Part shown: in pieces, positions 38,101-48,386 of the stretch | Layout of the letters: every line of letters begins with the position of its first letter | How positions within the stretch are numbered: position 1 is the stretch's first letter | Assembly (NCBI RefSeq): GCF_950023065.1 | Contig: NC_088679.1 | Coordinates: forward strand, 75,764,001 to 75,828,000 | Direction of reading: 5' to 3' | DNA from: Planococcus citri | Lineage: Eukaryota > Arthropoda > Insecta > Hemiptera > Pseudococcidae | Length of the DNA: 64,000 bases | Translations under genes and position numbers: made by a program | The notes under the pieces: generated by a model | What the model was told of the DNA's origin: nothing | Databases searched by the model: none | Seen by the model: only the letters and a program-made list of their open reading frames with translations

Positions 38101-41100
38101 TTGGCTACGCCACTGAAAAGAAAAAAAATAGACCAACTTTCATCCTCAAGATCCAAGAACACTTTAGCTCCTACAGTATAAGTAGTCATTGGCAATAAAC
38201 CAGCAACGTAGGGCAGAAATGGTAATTCTCGTAGATAACGTGCACCAATAAATGCACCTATGCTGTAGAAAAAGTACAGAACGGACGCAATGATACCTGA
38301 GAAATATTCCAGATGTAAATTAATAGTAGGTAGGTACATGATTTTTTAGCTCTAGGTATTCAGTGAAGGTGATTGTGTATTTTTATACCTACTATTTTGA
38401 AATAACGACGCGATTGTGAAGCAAAACGAAATATTAGCTGTGGCGTATAAAAAGAGAAACATCCACACGACCAAAAAGGGAGAGAAATTGATCATCGATT
38501 CGTTGACCGATTCAATATTCAGCTTCACAAGGAGCACGACGACGGTCAATGAGATAAAAGTTCCAAATAATCCGTATAAAAACCAACACAACCATAGCAT
38601 CCATTCTTTTACTCCAGTGATTTTCATTAATTCCTGTACAAAAGTAAGATAGGCAAGCACATATGTATGAGTAGTTAGGTACCTATTTTGCACAGCTGAA
38701 TGTTTGAATAAAAATATTTTAGTCAGTTGGGAATGCCATGGTAGACCAAACACTCTCACAAGGACTGAGGACACATCACTTCAAAGAACATGATTGTGAT
38801 TTTCAGGAATTGTTGGTAATATGGTTTAAAACCCTCATAACCAAAATTCCAGGTGCCTAAATTGGTTTTCATTTGATTTGTGGTGGATTTTAAAAATTCA
38901 AAACTGACCATTTTAGGCAATTTTTTCCTTTTTGTAAAGAATACCTACTTTGAATCAGCAAAAACGACGAGAATTTGTCCTGGTCCTCAATTAATATCAA
39001 CTCCCTCGTTTCCGGTCATCCTGGAAGCTCCAGTAAAAAACGAGAAAATCGACTTGGACAACTAAAAATCTAGTTGTGACTTTATCAACCTATTTAAAGA
39101 GTTTATCCCTGTTAGACTTTTAGACTCCATTTTCATGCGGACACCTTGAGAGCGTTTTTTTTTCACCCAGCATATGCATTTGCAAGAAAAAATCAAAATT
39201 TATTTTGCTCCATGAGAAAATTTTTGAAATTTGCACGAATGTCTCTGTTCTGATTCTGAAATCAATCCCTAAAATCTGAATCTCGCTGTTTCGAGCAATT
39301 ATAGTCTTATAGAGCCTCTAGCGCAATTTAAATTTTTCCAGAATTTTAAGATTTCATCAGGAGGCGTGGAAATTAACCGAAATTTCACAATTTTTCCAGA
39401 AGGCGAGGAAATCAACTTGGGTGACTAAAAATCGAGTACAGTCTCATTCTAAACCCATATTTAAGAAGTTTATCTGCATTTTTCCTAATCTATTAACTGA
39501 CTTTTCAAATGGTTCTTTTTTTTGACCAGAAGGAAAAGATTCAAAAAATTAAAATTTTCTGTTGTTGGGAAAATTCTTGAAATTTACACGAATGACGTTC
39601 TTTCTACTGAAACAAACCCCCAAAATCAAATTCCACAATTTCGAGCCATCTTGGAGCCTCCTGTTTTTCCAGCTCTGAAGATGAATCATTGAAAATAAGC
39701 AATGTACTTATCTTTTGTGAAGAATTCAATTTCATACAAAAATTTTTGGTAAGTACCTACCCTTAAAATTGATCCACCATTAAAAGAATAAGAACAAAAC
39801 GGGTGAATTCTTCCAGCCATCTTTAATAAAGTGTCCATTCTTTAAAGGAAATGATTTCCCTTGACTTTTTCTGGTCTTCCAGATCAATTTTTTTCTTTTA
39901 GCATGATCTTAAAACATTTATTTATTTGATACAGCACTAAAATTGTTGGAAGAGGGAGGGGGGGGGTAGCCAATTTGGCGCATAGAAGGATCTAAATTTA
40001 TTCAAGTCAAAATGTTTTCAACTCCCAAAAAAACAAGAAAAATGTAAAAAAAATTGAAATTTGAAAATTACAAACGTGGATTTAGGAACTAAAATGAAAG
40101 CAAAACTGCATGGGAGTTTTGGCAATTTTTTTTAAAAATGGACTGAAAACAGGACTTTTTATGACAGTTTGCACCAAAAAAGGACTGCGTGATCGGTGAT
40201 ATGGGACTTTCTGCCAAAGCTGAACTTTTTTTTCAGTAATTTTGAAAAATTTTTTAAAACTTACAAAGACTGCGACAATTTTAAAAGAAACCAAGAAATT
40301 TTGATAGAAATGATAAAAACGACACTTATTTGAATATTTTATAAAAACAAGAGTTTGGTTAAGGATGGATTTTTTTGACAATTTTGAAAAAATTTTGACT
40401 TTTGACAATGGGTAAGTGGGTGAAATTTTTTGACAATTTTAAAAGAAATAGGAAGTCTTTACAATTTTGGCAAAAAGAAGGATTTTTGACAACAAATTTT
40501 GCTTACTTTTCACTATTTTGACAACAACATTAGGACATTTTTACCATCTCGACAAAAAATTGGACTTTTTGGTAATTTTGGCTGAAAAACAAGACTTTTT
40601 TAGATTTAAATCAGTCATTTTGACAATTTTTACAAAACAAAATTAGAGTAGATATCTGAAAATTTTGGAAAAAAATGTGACTTTGACAGTTGACTTCACT
40701 TTTTTTCTGCAATTTTGGAAAAAGCAATAAGCTTACTTCAATTTCAAAAATTAGAACATTATGACAATTTTAGCAAACAACACTTTTGGATGATTTTGGA
40801 AAAAATGTATCATTCTATCAGTTGTAACTGGATCTGATGGAAGAACGAAGAAAGGCAAACAGACCAAGTAGCGAATACACAGTGCTAAATCATGTGATCA
40901 TGGAAATGTGCAGAATGGCCAAAAACAAGTGATATGAGGAGAAATGCCAAGAAATAGACTGGATCAACTTCATACAAGAATTGTATGGTATTGACACACA
41001 CCCTGCTCAAATGGAAGTTTCATCCACAGAGGAGGCACCACAAATTGAATGTGGGAGCTGAGGAATGCAGTGAAGAGAGCCAGAAACCACAAAGCAGTGG

Positions 41101-44100
41101 AGGAAGATCTCATACCAGTAGACTTGATTGAACATGGAACACCAGAGTATGAAAAGGAGCTGTTGAAGATAATAAATGAAATACATAACGAAGGTATGCT
41201 GTCTAAAGACTTTAAAGCTGCAAATTTCATACCAATACCAAAAAAGAATTATTCACAAAAAAATGCTCTGAATATAGAACCATTGCACTGATAAGCCGCA
41301 TGCACTGAAGCTACTACTCAGTCGTACTCACCATCATGAATGCCAGAATTGAAAAGAAGATAGATGAAAATCTAAGTAAAACACAATATGGCATGGCATT
41401 GCATAGTATCAAAAAAAGGGATGAGAGATGCAATTGCCCTGCTGAAAGTGATCATTCAAAGAGCACTGAATGTAAATAAGGAAATCATTGCTTGCTTCGT
41501 CAATTATGAGAAAGCATTTGATCGTGTCAACCATGAGAGGATGTTGGAGATCCTGAAAAAATACAGTATTGATGACAAAGACCTGAGAATAATCAAGAAC
41601 TTGTACTGGGAGCAGAGTGCAAACATCAAGATTGGAACTGTGTACTCAGAGAACAGATGTGGTATAAAGAGAGGTGTGAGGCAAGGATGCTCCCTCTCAC
41701 CTAGGTTGTTCAACGTGTATGCAGAAGAAATAATGAGAGAAGAGCGAATTGAACAAATGGGATTCAAGATCAATGGTAAGAGAATAAATGAAATAAGGTG
41801 CACCAGGGTTAGTCAGAATTCAGGGTAAGTCCGAATTCCTGCTCTAGCGCCTAGAGGTTTGCACATTCCGAAGCGCTACCCAGCAGTGACTTGAGGGTAC
41901 TACCCCTTCTTTTACATGACATAAAAATTTTTAAGTGAGGTAGGGGAGAGGGAGGATGTTTTGGACACTTTTCTTTGATATGAAATTGCGAGCAATAGGA
42001 AACACCTAGAAAGGTGGGTTTGGTCTCATTTGAAAGAGGATCTCAATGCGCACATTTAGACCTACTCGAAAAATTTTCAAATTGCAAATTGAACACACCA
42101 TTGGACTTTGAAAAAACACCACTTTGGTTGGATGTGTTGGACAGTAGTGGGATGTTTTGGACTCAATAGGTGGTGGTGGATGTTTTCGACATGCTGAGAA
42201 ATGGCGTTTTTTTATGCTTATTTTTGGAAATCCCAAAATTTTAATCCATTAGGAATCAATTGTCAGTATCTGTCCACAATTTCAGTTGACTCCAATTGTT
42301 TTTAATATTAGTGAGGCAATATTGAAGAGTCGACTTTTTTATGCCATATTTTTCAGCCAGTGCTGGCCTGCTCAAATCGACATATTTTTAGGAGGCAAAT
42401 TCAAACGTTCTTGATTAGCATTTTATAATTCCAGACTCCTTAAAAGTCTTTTCTGGATTTGTCAGATAAAAATGAGGCATTCTTACACCCAAACATAACA
42501 AATTAACACAAATTTATCGCAGTGTCCAAAACATCTCCACACTATGCCATTTCTACTTCAATTAGCTGTGGGAAAAAAGTATCAGATTTTCATGAAAAGG
42601 TGATTAGTGATTATTGATAAAAAAGAATCAGAGATTTCATTTTACTTGGACTCTTGACAAAATTCCTTATGGTTATTTTTCAGGAGCTCAATATGTGAGA
42701 CGAAAATTTTTTCCAAAAACAGCACTTCAAAACAAAAGCTGAAATATTTTTATCACAGTAGTTGATACCCGGTAAATGTTGTCAAAATATCAGTTGTGGT
42801 ACGACATTGCCACATAATAGTGAAAACCCCGTCAAAAAAAGCTAACCAACTCGTCAAACCAGCAACTGTCCAAAACATCCACCTGTCGACCTGTCCAAAA
42901 CATCCTCCCTCTCCCCTAATTATTCCTTCCATAGGGAATAATTATTGGCTTAACCACCATAAATAGAAATTAAAATAATTTCCTCCACTCCCAGTAACTA
43001 TCCCTCTCACTCTATCAGAAAGACTTGTTTACTAGAAATTTTGCTTACTTTCAACTATTTTGACAACTAGACATTTTTACCTTCTCGAGTTCTCAACAAA
43101 AAATTGAACTTTTTGGTAATTTTGGCTGAAAAACAAGACTTTTTTTATTTAAATCAGTAATTTCGACAATTTTTACAAAAAAAGAGTAGATGTCTGAAAA
43201 TTTTGAAAAAAAAACGTGACTTTGACTTCACCTATTTTCGGCAATTTTGGGAAAAAGCAATAAGCTTACTTCAATTTCAAAAATTAGAACTTTATGACAA
43301 TTTTCGCAACGCATGACATTTTTTGATAATTTTGAAAAAAATGTATCTTTCTATCAGTTGTTATGGAAAAAAACACTTTATAATAATTTTGTCAAAAACG
43401 GCGACTTTTTACAATTTTGAAAAAAAACTAGGACTCTTTGGCAAAAGATAAGAACTTTTTTGAAATTTTGAAAGAAATCTAGAATTTTATCAATTTTTCC
43501 AAAAATGGGAGAATGGGATTATTTGACAGTTTTGGCTAAAAACGGGACTTTTCTTTGACACAAATTAGCAGGTACTTACTTTTGACAATTTTGGCAACAA
43601 TTAGGACATTTTACAATATTTTGACCAATAAATTGGTCTTTTCTGCAATTTTGGCTAAAAACAAACAGAACTTTTACAAAAAAGCTAGTACCTAGTACTT
43701 TTGACAATTTTGAAAAAATTTGGTACTTTTTTATATGTACCTAATAGAGCTGAAAACGGTTACGCTACTCGCTAACCGGTATCGGGGTAAAATACCGGCT
43801 GAACCCGCTAGGGCAGGTAACGAGTTGAGTCAGATACCAGATAGTAGCGTATAGCGAGAACGATCCGGTTTTATCTGCTCCCGTACAGCATGAGTCATAA
43901 CACACATCGCAATGCCGCTCCCCCACTATTAGTGCGTAAGTGGGAGGAGTTACGCTGCAACACCTGTCGTTTGACAGTTTGATGACAATGATGATGTCAC
44001 GCCGGTACACCGGCAACGAATTCAACTCGATACACGTTATAATGTGAACCGGTGTGAAATTTTTTCAAGTAGCTACTCGCTACCAGCGACTAGCGAGAAT

Positions 44101-47031
44101 TTACAATACGGGTACGATAGTTACCCGTTGTCAGCGAGTACCGTTTTCAGCTCTAGTACATAACTAACAAAATGTACCTATCAAGACTTTCCTACAATTC
44201 TGAGAAAAAAGCGACTTTTTTCAGCAGCTTTGCCAAAAGTAAATTTGGGCCAAACGTTTTTCTTCATTTGCAAATTTATGGTTTTTTTGCAATTTTATCA
44301 AAAACTACAACTTTTGTTTCGCAATTTTGAAATAAACTGGGGCTTTTGGATTGCTGCAAAGGCTATAATATTATTACTTTTCAGTTTTCAGATGTTTATG
44401 CATGAAAGCAGGAATTTCATGGCAATTTGGGCAAAAATTAAGACTTCTCGACAATTTTATTGAAACACGAAACTTTCGGGCAGATTTGGAGAAAAATGAA
44501 AATCGTATTTTCTATCAGTAGGTATGACAAAAAAAAATTGGAGTAGGTAGGTATCTTTTTAACAATTTCTACAAAAAATGTGACTTTGATATGAGGAAAT
44601 ATGCCTTCATCGCCTAAGCGATGATTAAATTAATCATCACCCTAGAGAGGATTAATGGAAGAACTCCCTTAAACTGCAAGTTCGGTAATGTGTTAACTCC
44701 TACTACAGTACTACTCCTACTACGTTGCTATAACGCAATCGCGCGCAGCAAACGCATAGAACGCATCGAATGATGCACCCAAAAATAGTATAAATAGACC
44801 AACGCGAGCTCGAGCCAAACTAGTTGTATTTTTCCAGTAAGTTGTACTTCCAACTGAACTTGAACTTGAATTAGCTCGCCGCGGAGACTAGTTCTTGGTC
44901 AAAAAGTGTACTTATGTAGATGCGAGTAGATGAGGTCCTCTTATGGGACACTCATCCCTTTTTATTCAGGAATCGCCCACTTTTAGTGGTTAAAATGTTA
45001 TTCGTTTTCGTGATTTAAATTATCGATCAAATTTAATCGCGTTCGTATTGGGTATCATCCGATTATGCTGGCTATCGGTGATACTTCTCATAGAATAGGT
45101 ACCTCATGTATTACATTGCTGTCGACCGGCCTAGTATTAGTGAGCCACCCTGAAAGAGACAGTAAACGCGGACATTATGTGAGCCTGGTGAGTAAGTTTC
45201 ACCTATATTCCGAAATTGCATGCAATTTCTAGGGTATTTAATTACCCATCCTTATTAATTCACTAACGCGCGTCATAAGGTATAAGCCCGTGCATGTACC
45301 TATTATAGGATAACCCTATAGTTATTTTATACTTCATGATCTTTGTACCCTCTTTAATGTGTATTTGGTTTTATTATCTTTAATTAACAATAAACATATT
45401 ATCACCTTCACGTAATTAATATGAGTTTTATTGGTAATTAGAGATTATTGCTGTGAAGGGTAGATGGTATGACTGAAACCTCTCCAAGTATTGAGCTATC
45501 CTGTGCAAGGCTAATATTCCCTACCTAAGGGAATATTTCTTAACTTAATCACGTAGGTAGGAATTCAGGTAATTTCTCTCTTACCAAGTTATGCCAGATC
45601 TCACTCTATCAACTTTTTCACAAATTTTAGAAAAAAATCAAGACTTATTAGATACCTACCTATAGGAAAATTTTGCAAAAATTGGACTTGTTGTGGCCAA
45701 AAAAACACGGCTTTTTTGGCAATTTTGGCGGATTTATTCATTCTTATGTTGCTTCTACTAATATAATTAAAATAGGTCTGGTATATGGTCCAAGTTTCGA
45801 CTCTTGTTGGTCTGAGCTGGACAATGGACACTGATATTGCACCTGTGTACTTAAGTCTACCACGTCACCCGCCACCGATTAAAAATGACTAACCTTGACA
45901 CCATTTCCTCGTTCTCCCAAAACGTCTCCAATCAGTGGCATTGAAAAGATAAGAATGGCGAGAGCGAAGCAGACGAACACATATATAACTACCGTTTTCG
46001 AACTCTGTGCAGGTGCTTCCGGTAATTGTTGCACATACAGCTAATTTTCACAATACTCATTACTACATACTAGATATTTAGGTATAGGTACGCTACGTTC
46101 AATAATAAAACAAAATAATAATAAATCAGTAATTTACTTTATCATCGTCGTCGCGATTTTTGCGTCTGTCACGAATTTGCCTTTTATTTTTGGATTGCTG
46201 GCGTCGCTTAACATAATATTCTACGTATACTTCATTCATTAATACCTGGGCTGCGATAAACTTAGAATCGTAAAGATCATCAAAAGAATGTTGATGTTTC
46301 AAAACGTAACTAAATTTGTCAGGTATAGATCCGGATTCGACATTGCGGAAATAAATTCCAATCGGACCAATCAGACGACGACGACGACGTACAGGAGTTT
46401 CATCATCGCGTTCTGGGTCTGGTGATGGTGGTGGTGGTGGTGGTGGTGGTTTGAAATTCAATAGATATCTTTCTAGGTCAGCTTCATTGGCCAATGCATT
46501 CGCCTGTTTAGATCTAGCTAGAAACACGATAATAATCCAGGCAATTATATAATGCCTCACGAGTTGAAAATTGAAATTTCTGCAAGCTTTACTGGTTGAA
46601 ACATACAATAGCGGCTAAATATATGTACCTATCTTACTAGCAGATAGGTAAAAGGTTGAAAAAAAAATATTCGAAAACCGAAATGAAAAAATATCGAAAA
46701 ATAAATCGAAAAACCTACGTGGTCGTAGTTTTTGTAATTGTTCCATAAACTCAGCGGTGGCAGGATTTTCAGGAGCATACGCCAACTCCATTTTTTCATT
46801 CTTGAAATCTTTCAATGATATTGTTCCTTTATCTAGACGACCATGTTGAAGATGTGGTTCATTGTATTCTTTGAGTGCCTTTTTAGCATACGCATCGTTT
46901 GATTTCAGCTCATAAATAAGAAATCCGGTTATCCCTATCGGTAAAAGAAGTTCTAATACAAGGACAATCCAACGGTGTAACTTCAAACGGAAATTTTTCC
47001 ACATAAGTGCTCTAAAGTGATAGAGGCTCAT
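14186..47031 (-). CDS. ABCA-family ABC transporter, copy B (complete, 27 exons)
   Basis: Exons: 46719-47031, 46138-46517, 45894-46040, 38393-38633, 38138-38296, 37818-37999, 37417-37666, 37183-37337, 29243-29398, 29067-29138, 28818-28956, 28502-28748, 27602-27657, 27423-27532, 27102-27327, 26729-26991, 26314-26605, 26108-26230, 25778-26002, 19649-19924, 19361-19411, 19179-19289, 18793-19034, 18541-18688, 18006-18216, 14454-14673, 14186-14350. They total 5,160 nt, with phases agreeing at every junction (1,719 aa, typical for ABCA3-like proteins). NBD1 has Walker A GHNGAGKT (543-550), signature LSGGM (642-646), Walker [10 protein letters not shown] (about 662-671) and switch His STH (696-698). 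NBD2 has GVNGAGKT (1435-1442), YSGGN (1534-1538), FLDEPTSG (about 1556) and TSH. It ends with an LEEVFISFA motif. By family it is a lipid-exporting membrane full transporter; the substrate is unknown. Exon 2 carries Pro8 and Arg5 tracts absent from copy A. Confidence 0.92.
15072..15807. repeat. Perfect 100-bp inverted repeat around a 536-bp spacer
   Basis: Arms 15072-15171 and 15708-15807 are exact reverse complements by eye. Next to each arm, inside the spacer, is a ~70-bp block (CAGCTGCT..TAAAG..CTCAAAAGTTCAC...) that is repeated in direct orientation. It lies in intron 25 of ABCA copy B. There is no coding content. Upstream, 14.75-14.81 kb holds a fragment of the 140-bp foldback unit. Confidence 0.8.
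15880..17120. repeat. T-rich degenerate repeats in an ABCA copy B intron
   Basis: Phrases such as TTGCCAAATTTCA, CATTTCAATGATGTTTTACGCA and GGCAATTTTC recur irregularly. ORFs across it are Phe-rich artefacts. From 17.1 to 18.0 kb I see only AT-rich intron. Confidence 0.5.
21224..21605. mobile_element. MITE copy 2 (same family as 2219-2601)
   Basis: The same inverted ends (first unit GAATAGTGATATTCC, one mismatch) with AAAT on both sides (21220-21223, 21606-21609). The interior has the same two CGCTTT(G/T)TCCATTTTTAT repeats. The stretch 19925-21220 otherwise holds only AT-rich intron. Confidence 0.85.
21846..22635. mobile_element. PIF/Harbinger-like MITE
   Basis: Terminal inverted repeats of ~150 bp start CAAGGGAACCCTCCCACATG. 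They are flanked by TAA on both sides (21843-21845, 22636-22638), the 3-bp target type of PIF/Harbinger elements. Internal ~165-bp units (AATTTCTGATGATAATTCCAGAT..) are repeated. No transposase. An unsupported 97-aa plus-strand ORF follows at 22743-23036. From 23.04 to 24.10 kb there is only AT-rich repeat. Confidence 0.75.
24118..24577. repeat. ~60-bp minisatellite carrying inverted AGGTCA sites
   Basis: Nine units contain a 13-bp inverted repeat of the form RGKTCANTGAMCY. Exact matches are at 24118, 24180, 24300, 24363, 24445, 24505 and 24565; one-base variants are at 24240 and 24393. Spacing is mostly 60-63 bp. AGGTCAATGACCT at 24300-24312 and 24565-24577 is the fully symmetrical form. The array ends in a (GACA)n microsatellite near 24590-24612. 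It lies in intron 19 of ABCA copy B. Confidence 0.8.
24850..24997. repeat. Long near-perfect hairpin
   Basis: TTCATCAAATGGAGATGGAAAGCTGAAATT...ACACCCTCTGAAG runs into its own complement around 24921, with ~70-bp arms and almost no loop. It is the centre or end of the foldback family seen complete at 48.4-50.1 kb. Confidence 0.7.
25000..25620. repeat. Single arm of the 48.4-50.1-kb foldback family
   Basis: It matches 49.45-50.12 kb in the same orientation: GCTCCAAAACGACTTGAAATTC, CTTCGTAGCGTATTGAAATTAG, the CTGGAGGCTCCAGAAC block and the terminal TGCAATTGATCCTTA. It ends about 160 bp before exon 19 of ABCA copy B. Confidence 0.65.
27690..28445 (-). repeat. ~140-bp degenerate tandem repeats (reverse orientation)
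   Basis: Units contain TTTTGAGC(C/T)CAAAATTGGATCATGA, GTTTTTGAAAAAAGGTGTCAT and ATCAAAATGGGTTAAA. These are reverse complements of the units at 47.6-48.4 and 50.1-51.2 kb. The repeat fills intron 12 of ABCA copy B. Confidence 0.55.
29430..30212. other. Part of ABCA copy B intron 8
   Basis: AT-rich, with poly-A runs and a GTCTCTCC...GGAGAGAC inverted pair near 29500-29535. I see no gene or element with defined ends. Confidence 0.4.
30213..32813. mobile_element. Giant foldback element, ~800-bp arms
   Basis: Arms 30213-31014 and 32013-32813 are near-identical reverse complements; a 64-aa ORF reads identically in each arm (30410-30604 minus, 32422-32616 plus). The ends read AAAGAAGGAGGGTCATTATG. 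The ~1-kb centre contains another foldback-related module. No transposase and no clear target duplication. It lies in intron 8 of ABCA copy B. Confidence 0.8.
31015..31674. mobile_element. Nested relative of the 8.2-11.6-kb foldback family
   Basis: Inverted modules 31015-31158 and 31376-31522 (TCCCATTCCAACCGATTTTG...) flank one diverged 140-bp unit (AAAATTGAGGCGGCCAAGTG, TGACGTCATAGTCGTGCTC). The right end, GCGCCTATAGCCTTT, matches the terminus at 11617. Confidence 0.6.
32949..33682. mobile_element. hAT-type non-autonomous element
   Basis: Termini CAGGGTTGGCAAG and CCAACCCTG are flanked by an exact 8-bp duplication CCTACTAG (32941-32948, 33683-33690), the hAT signature. It has split an older repeat whose other member lies at 3.05-3.2 kb. 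The interior has GTAGACTATGTAAACTATG tandem units near 33.03-33.08 kb. No transposase. Confidence 0.85.
33691..35400. other. Gene-free stretch of ABCA copy B intron 8
   Basis: AT-rich repeats, then 34.4-34.95 kb with recurring GACC(G/A)GACC and CCAATGACCGTG phrases. I see no coding gene. Confidence 0.4.
35420..35605 (-). mobile_element. Possible tRNA-derived SINE fragment
   Basis: On the minus strand, TGGCATAATTGAAGG (35581-35595) resembles a pol III A box, and AGTTCAAATCC (about 35538-35548) is a good B box about 45 bases on. No full cloverleaf was confirmed. Confidence 0.45.
35776..36718. mobile_element. TA-target MITE with CCGTAAACTG ends
   Basis: The inverted termini CCGTAAACTG(G/T)GGTAACATTGAA are flanked by TA on both sides, as for Tc1/mariner-type insertions. 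The right end repeats the GTTACC...TTCAATG block. ORFs inside have no recognisable transposase. From 36.72 to 37.18 kb there is only intron. Confidence 0.75.
38634..40837. repeat. Intron 3 segment of copy B, paralogous to 840-3015
   Basis: It aligns by eye with copy A intron sequence, including the AAAACGACGAGAATTTGTCC and CACAATTTCGAGCCATCTTG blocks. It has several indels and lacks the 2219-2601 MITE. There is no gene. Confidence 0.75.
40838..41811 (+). pseudogene. LINE (non-LTR retrotransposon) reverse-transcriptase remnant
   Basis: Two plus-strand frames (41049-41291 and 41388-41828) carry reverse-transcriptase blocks: a VDLIEHG / NFIPIPKK region, then [18 protein letters not shown] and [20 protein letters not shown]. 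Upstream codons from about 40838 continue the ORF with stops. The frame breaks between blocks, the YADD region and downstream domains are missing, and the sequence ends at 41811, so it is dead. Confidence 0.85.
41943..42916. mobile_element. TA-target MITE with GGGGAGAGGGAGGATGTTTT ends
   Basis: The ends GGGGAGAGGGAGGATGTTTTGGACA and its complement are flanked by TA. The motif GGATGTTTTGGACA recurs inside in both orientations (41.95, 42.15, 42.53, 42.87 kb). The equivalent site in copy A near 7018 reads GAGGTAATTATTCC without it. No ORF is supported. Confidence 0.75.
42917..44582. repeat. Second copy of an intron segment, with an LTR end attached
   Basis: 42917-43018 is the LTR 3' end found at about 7018-7117. 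The sequence from 43019 matches both copy A 7118-8240 and copy B 40.49-40.83 kb. Copy B therefore carries the same intron segment twice, separated by LINE and MITE insertions. Confidence 0.65.
43745..44155. mobile_element. hAT-like MITE, 411 bp
   Basis: The termini TAGAGCTGAAAACGGT and their complement are flanked by GTACCTAA / GTACATAA (8 bp, one mismatch). It is absent from the copy A paralogous site near 7865. The interior consists of GCGAGTAGC/TACCGG-type inverted pieces. Confidence 0.85.
44587..45611 (+). mobile_element. Solo LTR, 1,025 bp
   Basis: It starts TGATATGAGG and ends CTCTATCA, flanked by ACTT on both sides (44583-44586, 45612-45615). Copy A has the uninterrupted GTGACTTTTTCACAAA near 8230. 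Same family as 10208-11317. No internal region or second LTR is present. Confidence 0.8.
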
Positions 47032-47066
47032 TTTGTCGAAGGAATTTACAAGCACGAAATTGGCAA

Positions 47067-47310
47067 TCAATCAAATGAAATTGAGTCACATATCTGAAAA
47101 AACACAGGCACGAATTTTCTGTAAGTAATTTTCTAATTACCGTAGGTACACTCACGCTTACTACCTACATATAATTATTATAGGTATACCTATTCAATGC
47201 AAACTCCACGGTACAGATACATACGTACCTAGTACCTATGCATACCTACAGGTTTGAAATTTACTCACATTTGAAAGTTGAATATTAATCTTGAAATCTA
47301 GAAACTCCAT
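47067..47310 (-). promoter_or_regulatory. Putative 5' leader of copy B with a 22-codon upstream ORF
   Basis: Same layout as in copy A: ATG at 47308-47310, donor GTGAGT at 47263-47268, acceptor at 47094-47096, and TGA at 47067-47069. The encoded peptide differs from copy A at one residue (Asn for Thr). Confidence 0.4.
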
Positions 47311-47599
47311 AACGATGTCATTCTTTTTGCTATAGAGATGAAAAAATGTGCAGATCAAACAGTGCTTCGAGGTACCTTAGTTTTCGTGTAGGTAATTGAA
47401 TGGAATTGACACATAATATATAAAACAGAACGAGAAAAAAAAGTCATTCAAAAATTATAAAACCGAAAAGTCACTGTCGAGTACATTAATGAAATTGTTC
47501 TGTTTTTTTTTTAATTGAAAATGTTCGACAAGCAAAATTGAACACCAAAGGAAAGTTGGTGATGACGATTTCGAAAGTGGTTCAAAATTTTCAAACTAA

Positions 47600-48386
47600 A
47601 CAAATCAAACGAAACCAGCAATTTGTGATTTTAGTGCACAATTTAACTCGTAGAATGTTCGGCTAAAATTAAAGCAGGAATACTGAACAAAAATATTTTT
47701 GTCGAAATATTTAAATTTATTGCGAAAGCTTATCAAATCAATTTTGCGTACAAAATGCTCGGAAATATTTTCGTCAAAATGATCGAGTTTAGGTGAAATT
47801 TTAACGCATTTTGATACATTGCATGATGTCTTCGACCATGAAACTTTTTTCAATAGTACAGAAAATCGATAAAAGACTACACAATTTTCAGTTTAAAATA
47901 TTGCTCAAAAAAGATTTTCGTGAAATATTTACTTGAATTTCTCGTAAAATTTTAGGACATTTTGATAATTAATAAATTGCATGACACTTTTTTCAAAATA
48001 TTGAAAATCATGACCCAATTTTAAGCTAAAAACAATGTTAGATATAAATTTTTGATTTTCTACCGAAGTTTGAGCCCACGGTGATGAAAATCAAAAAACA
48101 TGACCCAGTTCTGCGCTTAAAATATTTCAAATTTGCCCGAGAAAGCATTTGATATTTTTTTTTCTACGAGCTAATTTTAGATTCACTTTTTTAAGAATCC
48201 TGAAAACCATGACCTAATTTTGAGCTCAGAAGTCAGAAGTCTTCAAATACCTGCTTAAAAGCGTTTAGATAGAAATTTTTGATTTTCTGTCAAACAAAAT
48301 TTTAGCCAATTTTGATACATTCCATGAAAGCTTTTTGAAAGGAAATCCGAAAAAACATGGCCCAAATCTGGACTCAAAATCCTTCA
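47600..48386 (+). repeat. ~140-bp degenerate tandem repeats
   Basis: Units carry AAATCATGACCCAATTTTGAGCT, TTTCGTCGAAATAT and CATTTTGATACATTGCATGA. The same array continues at 50127-51190, beyond the foldback element. Confidence 0.55.

Noticed and set aside
38297..38339. [12 protein letters not shown] segment as ABCA coding sequence
   Set aside because: The frame upstream has a stop and copy B has no usable acceptor there. The acceptor at 38297-38298 keeps phase in both copies and aligns with the family.
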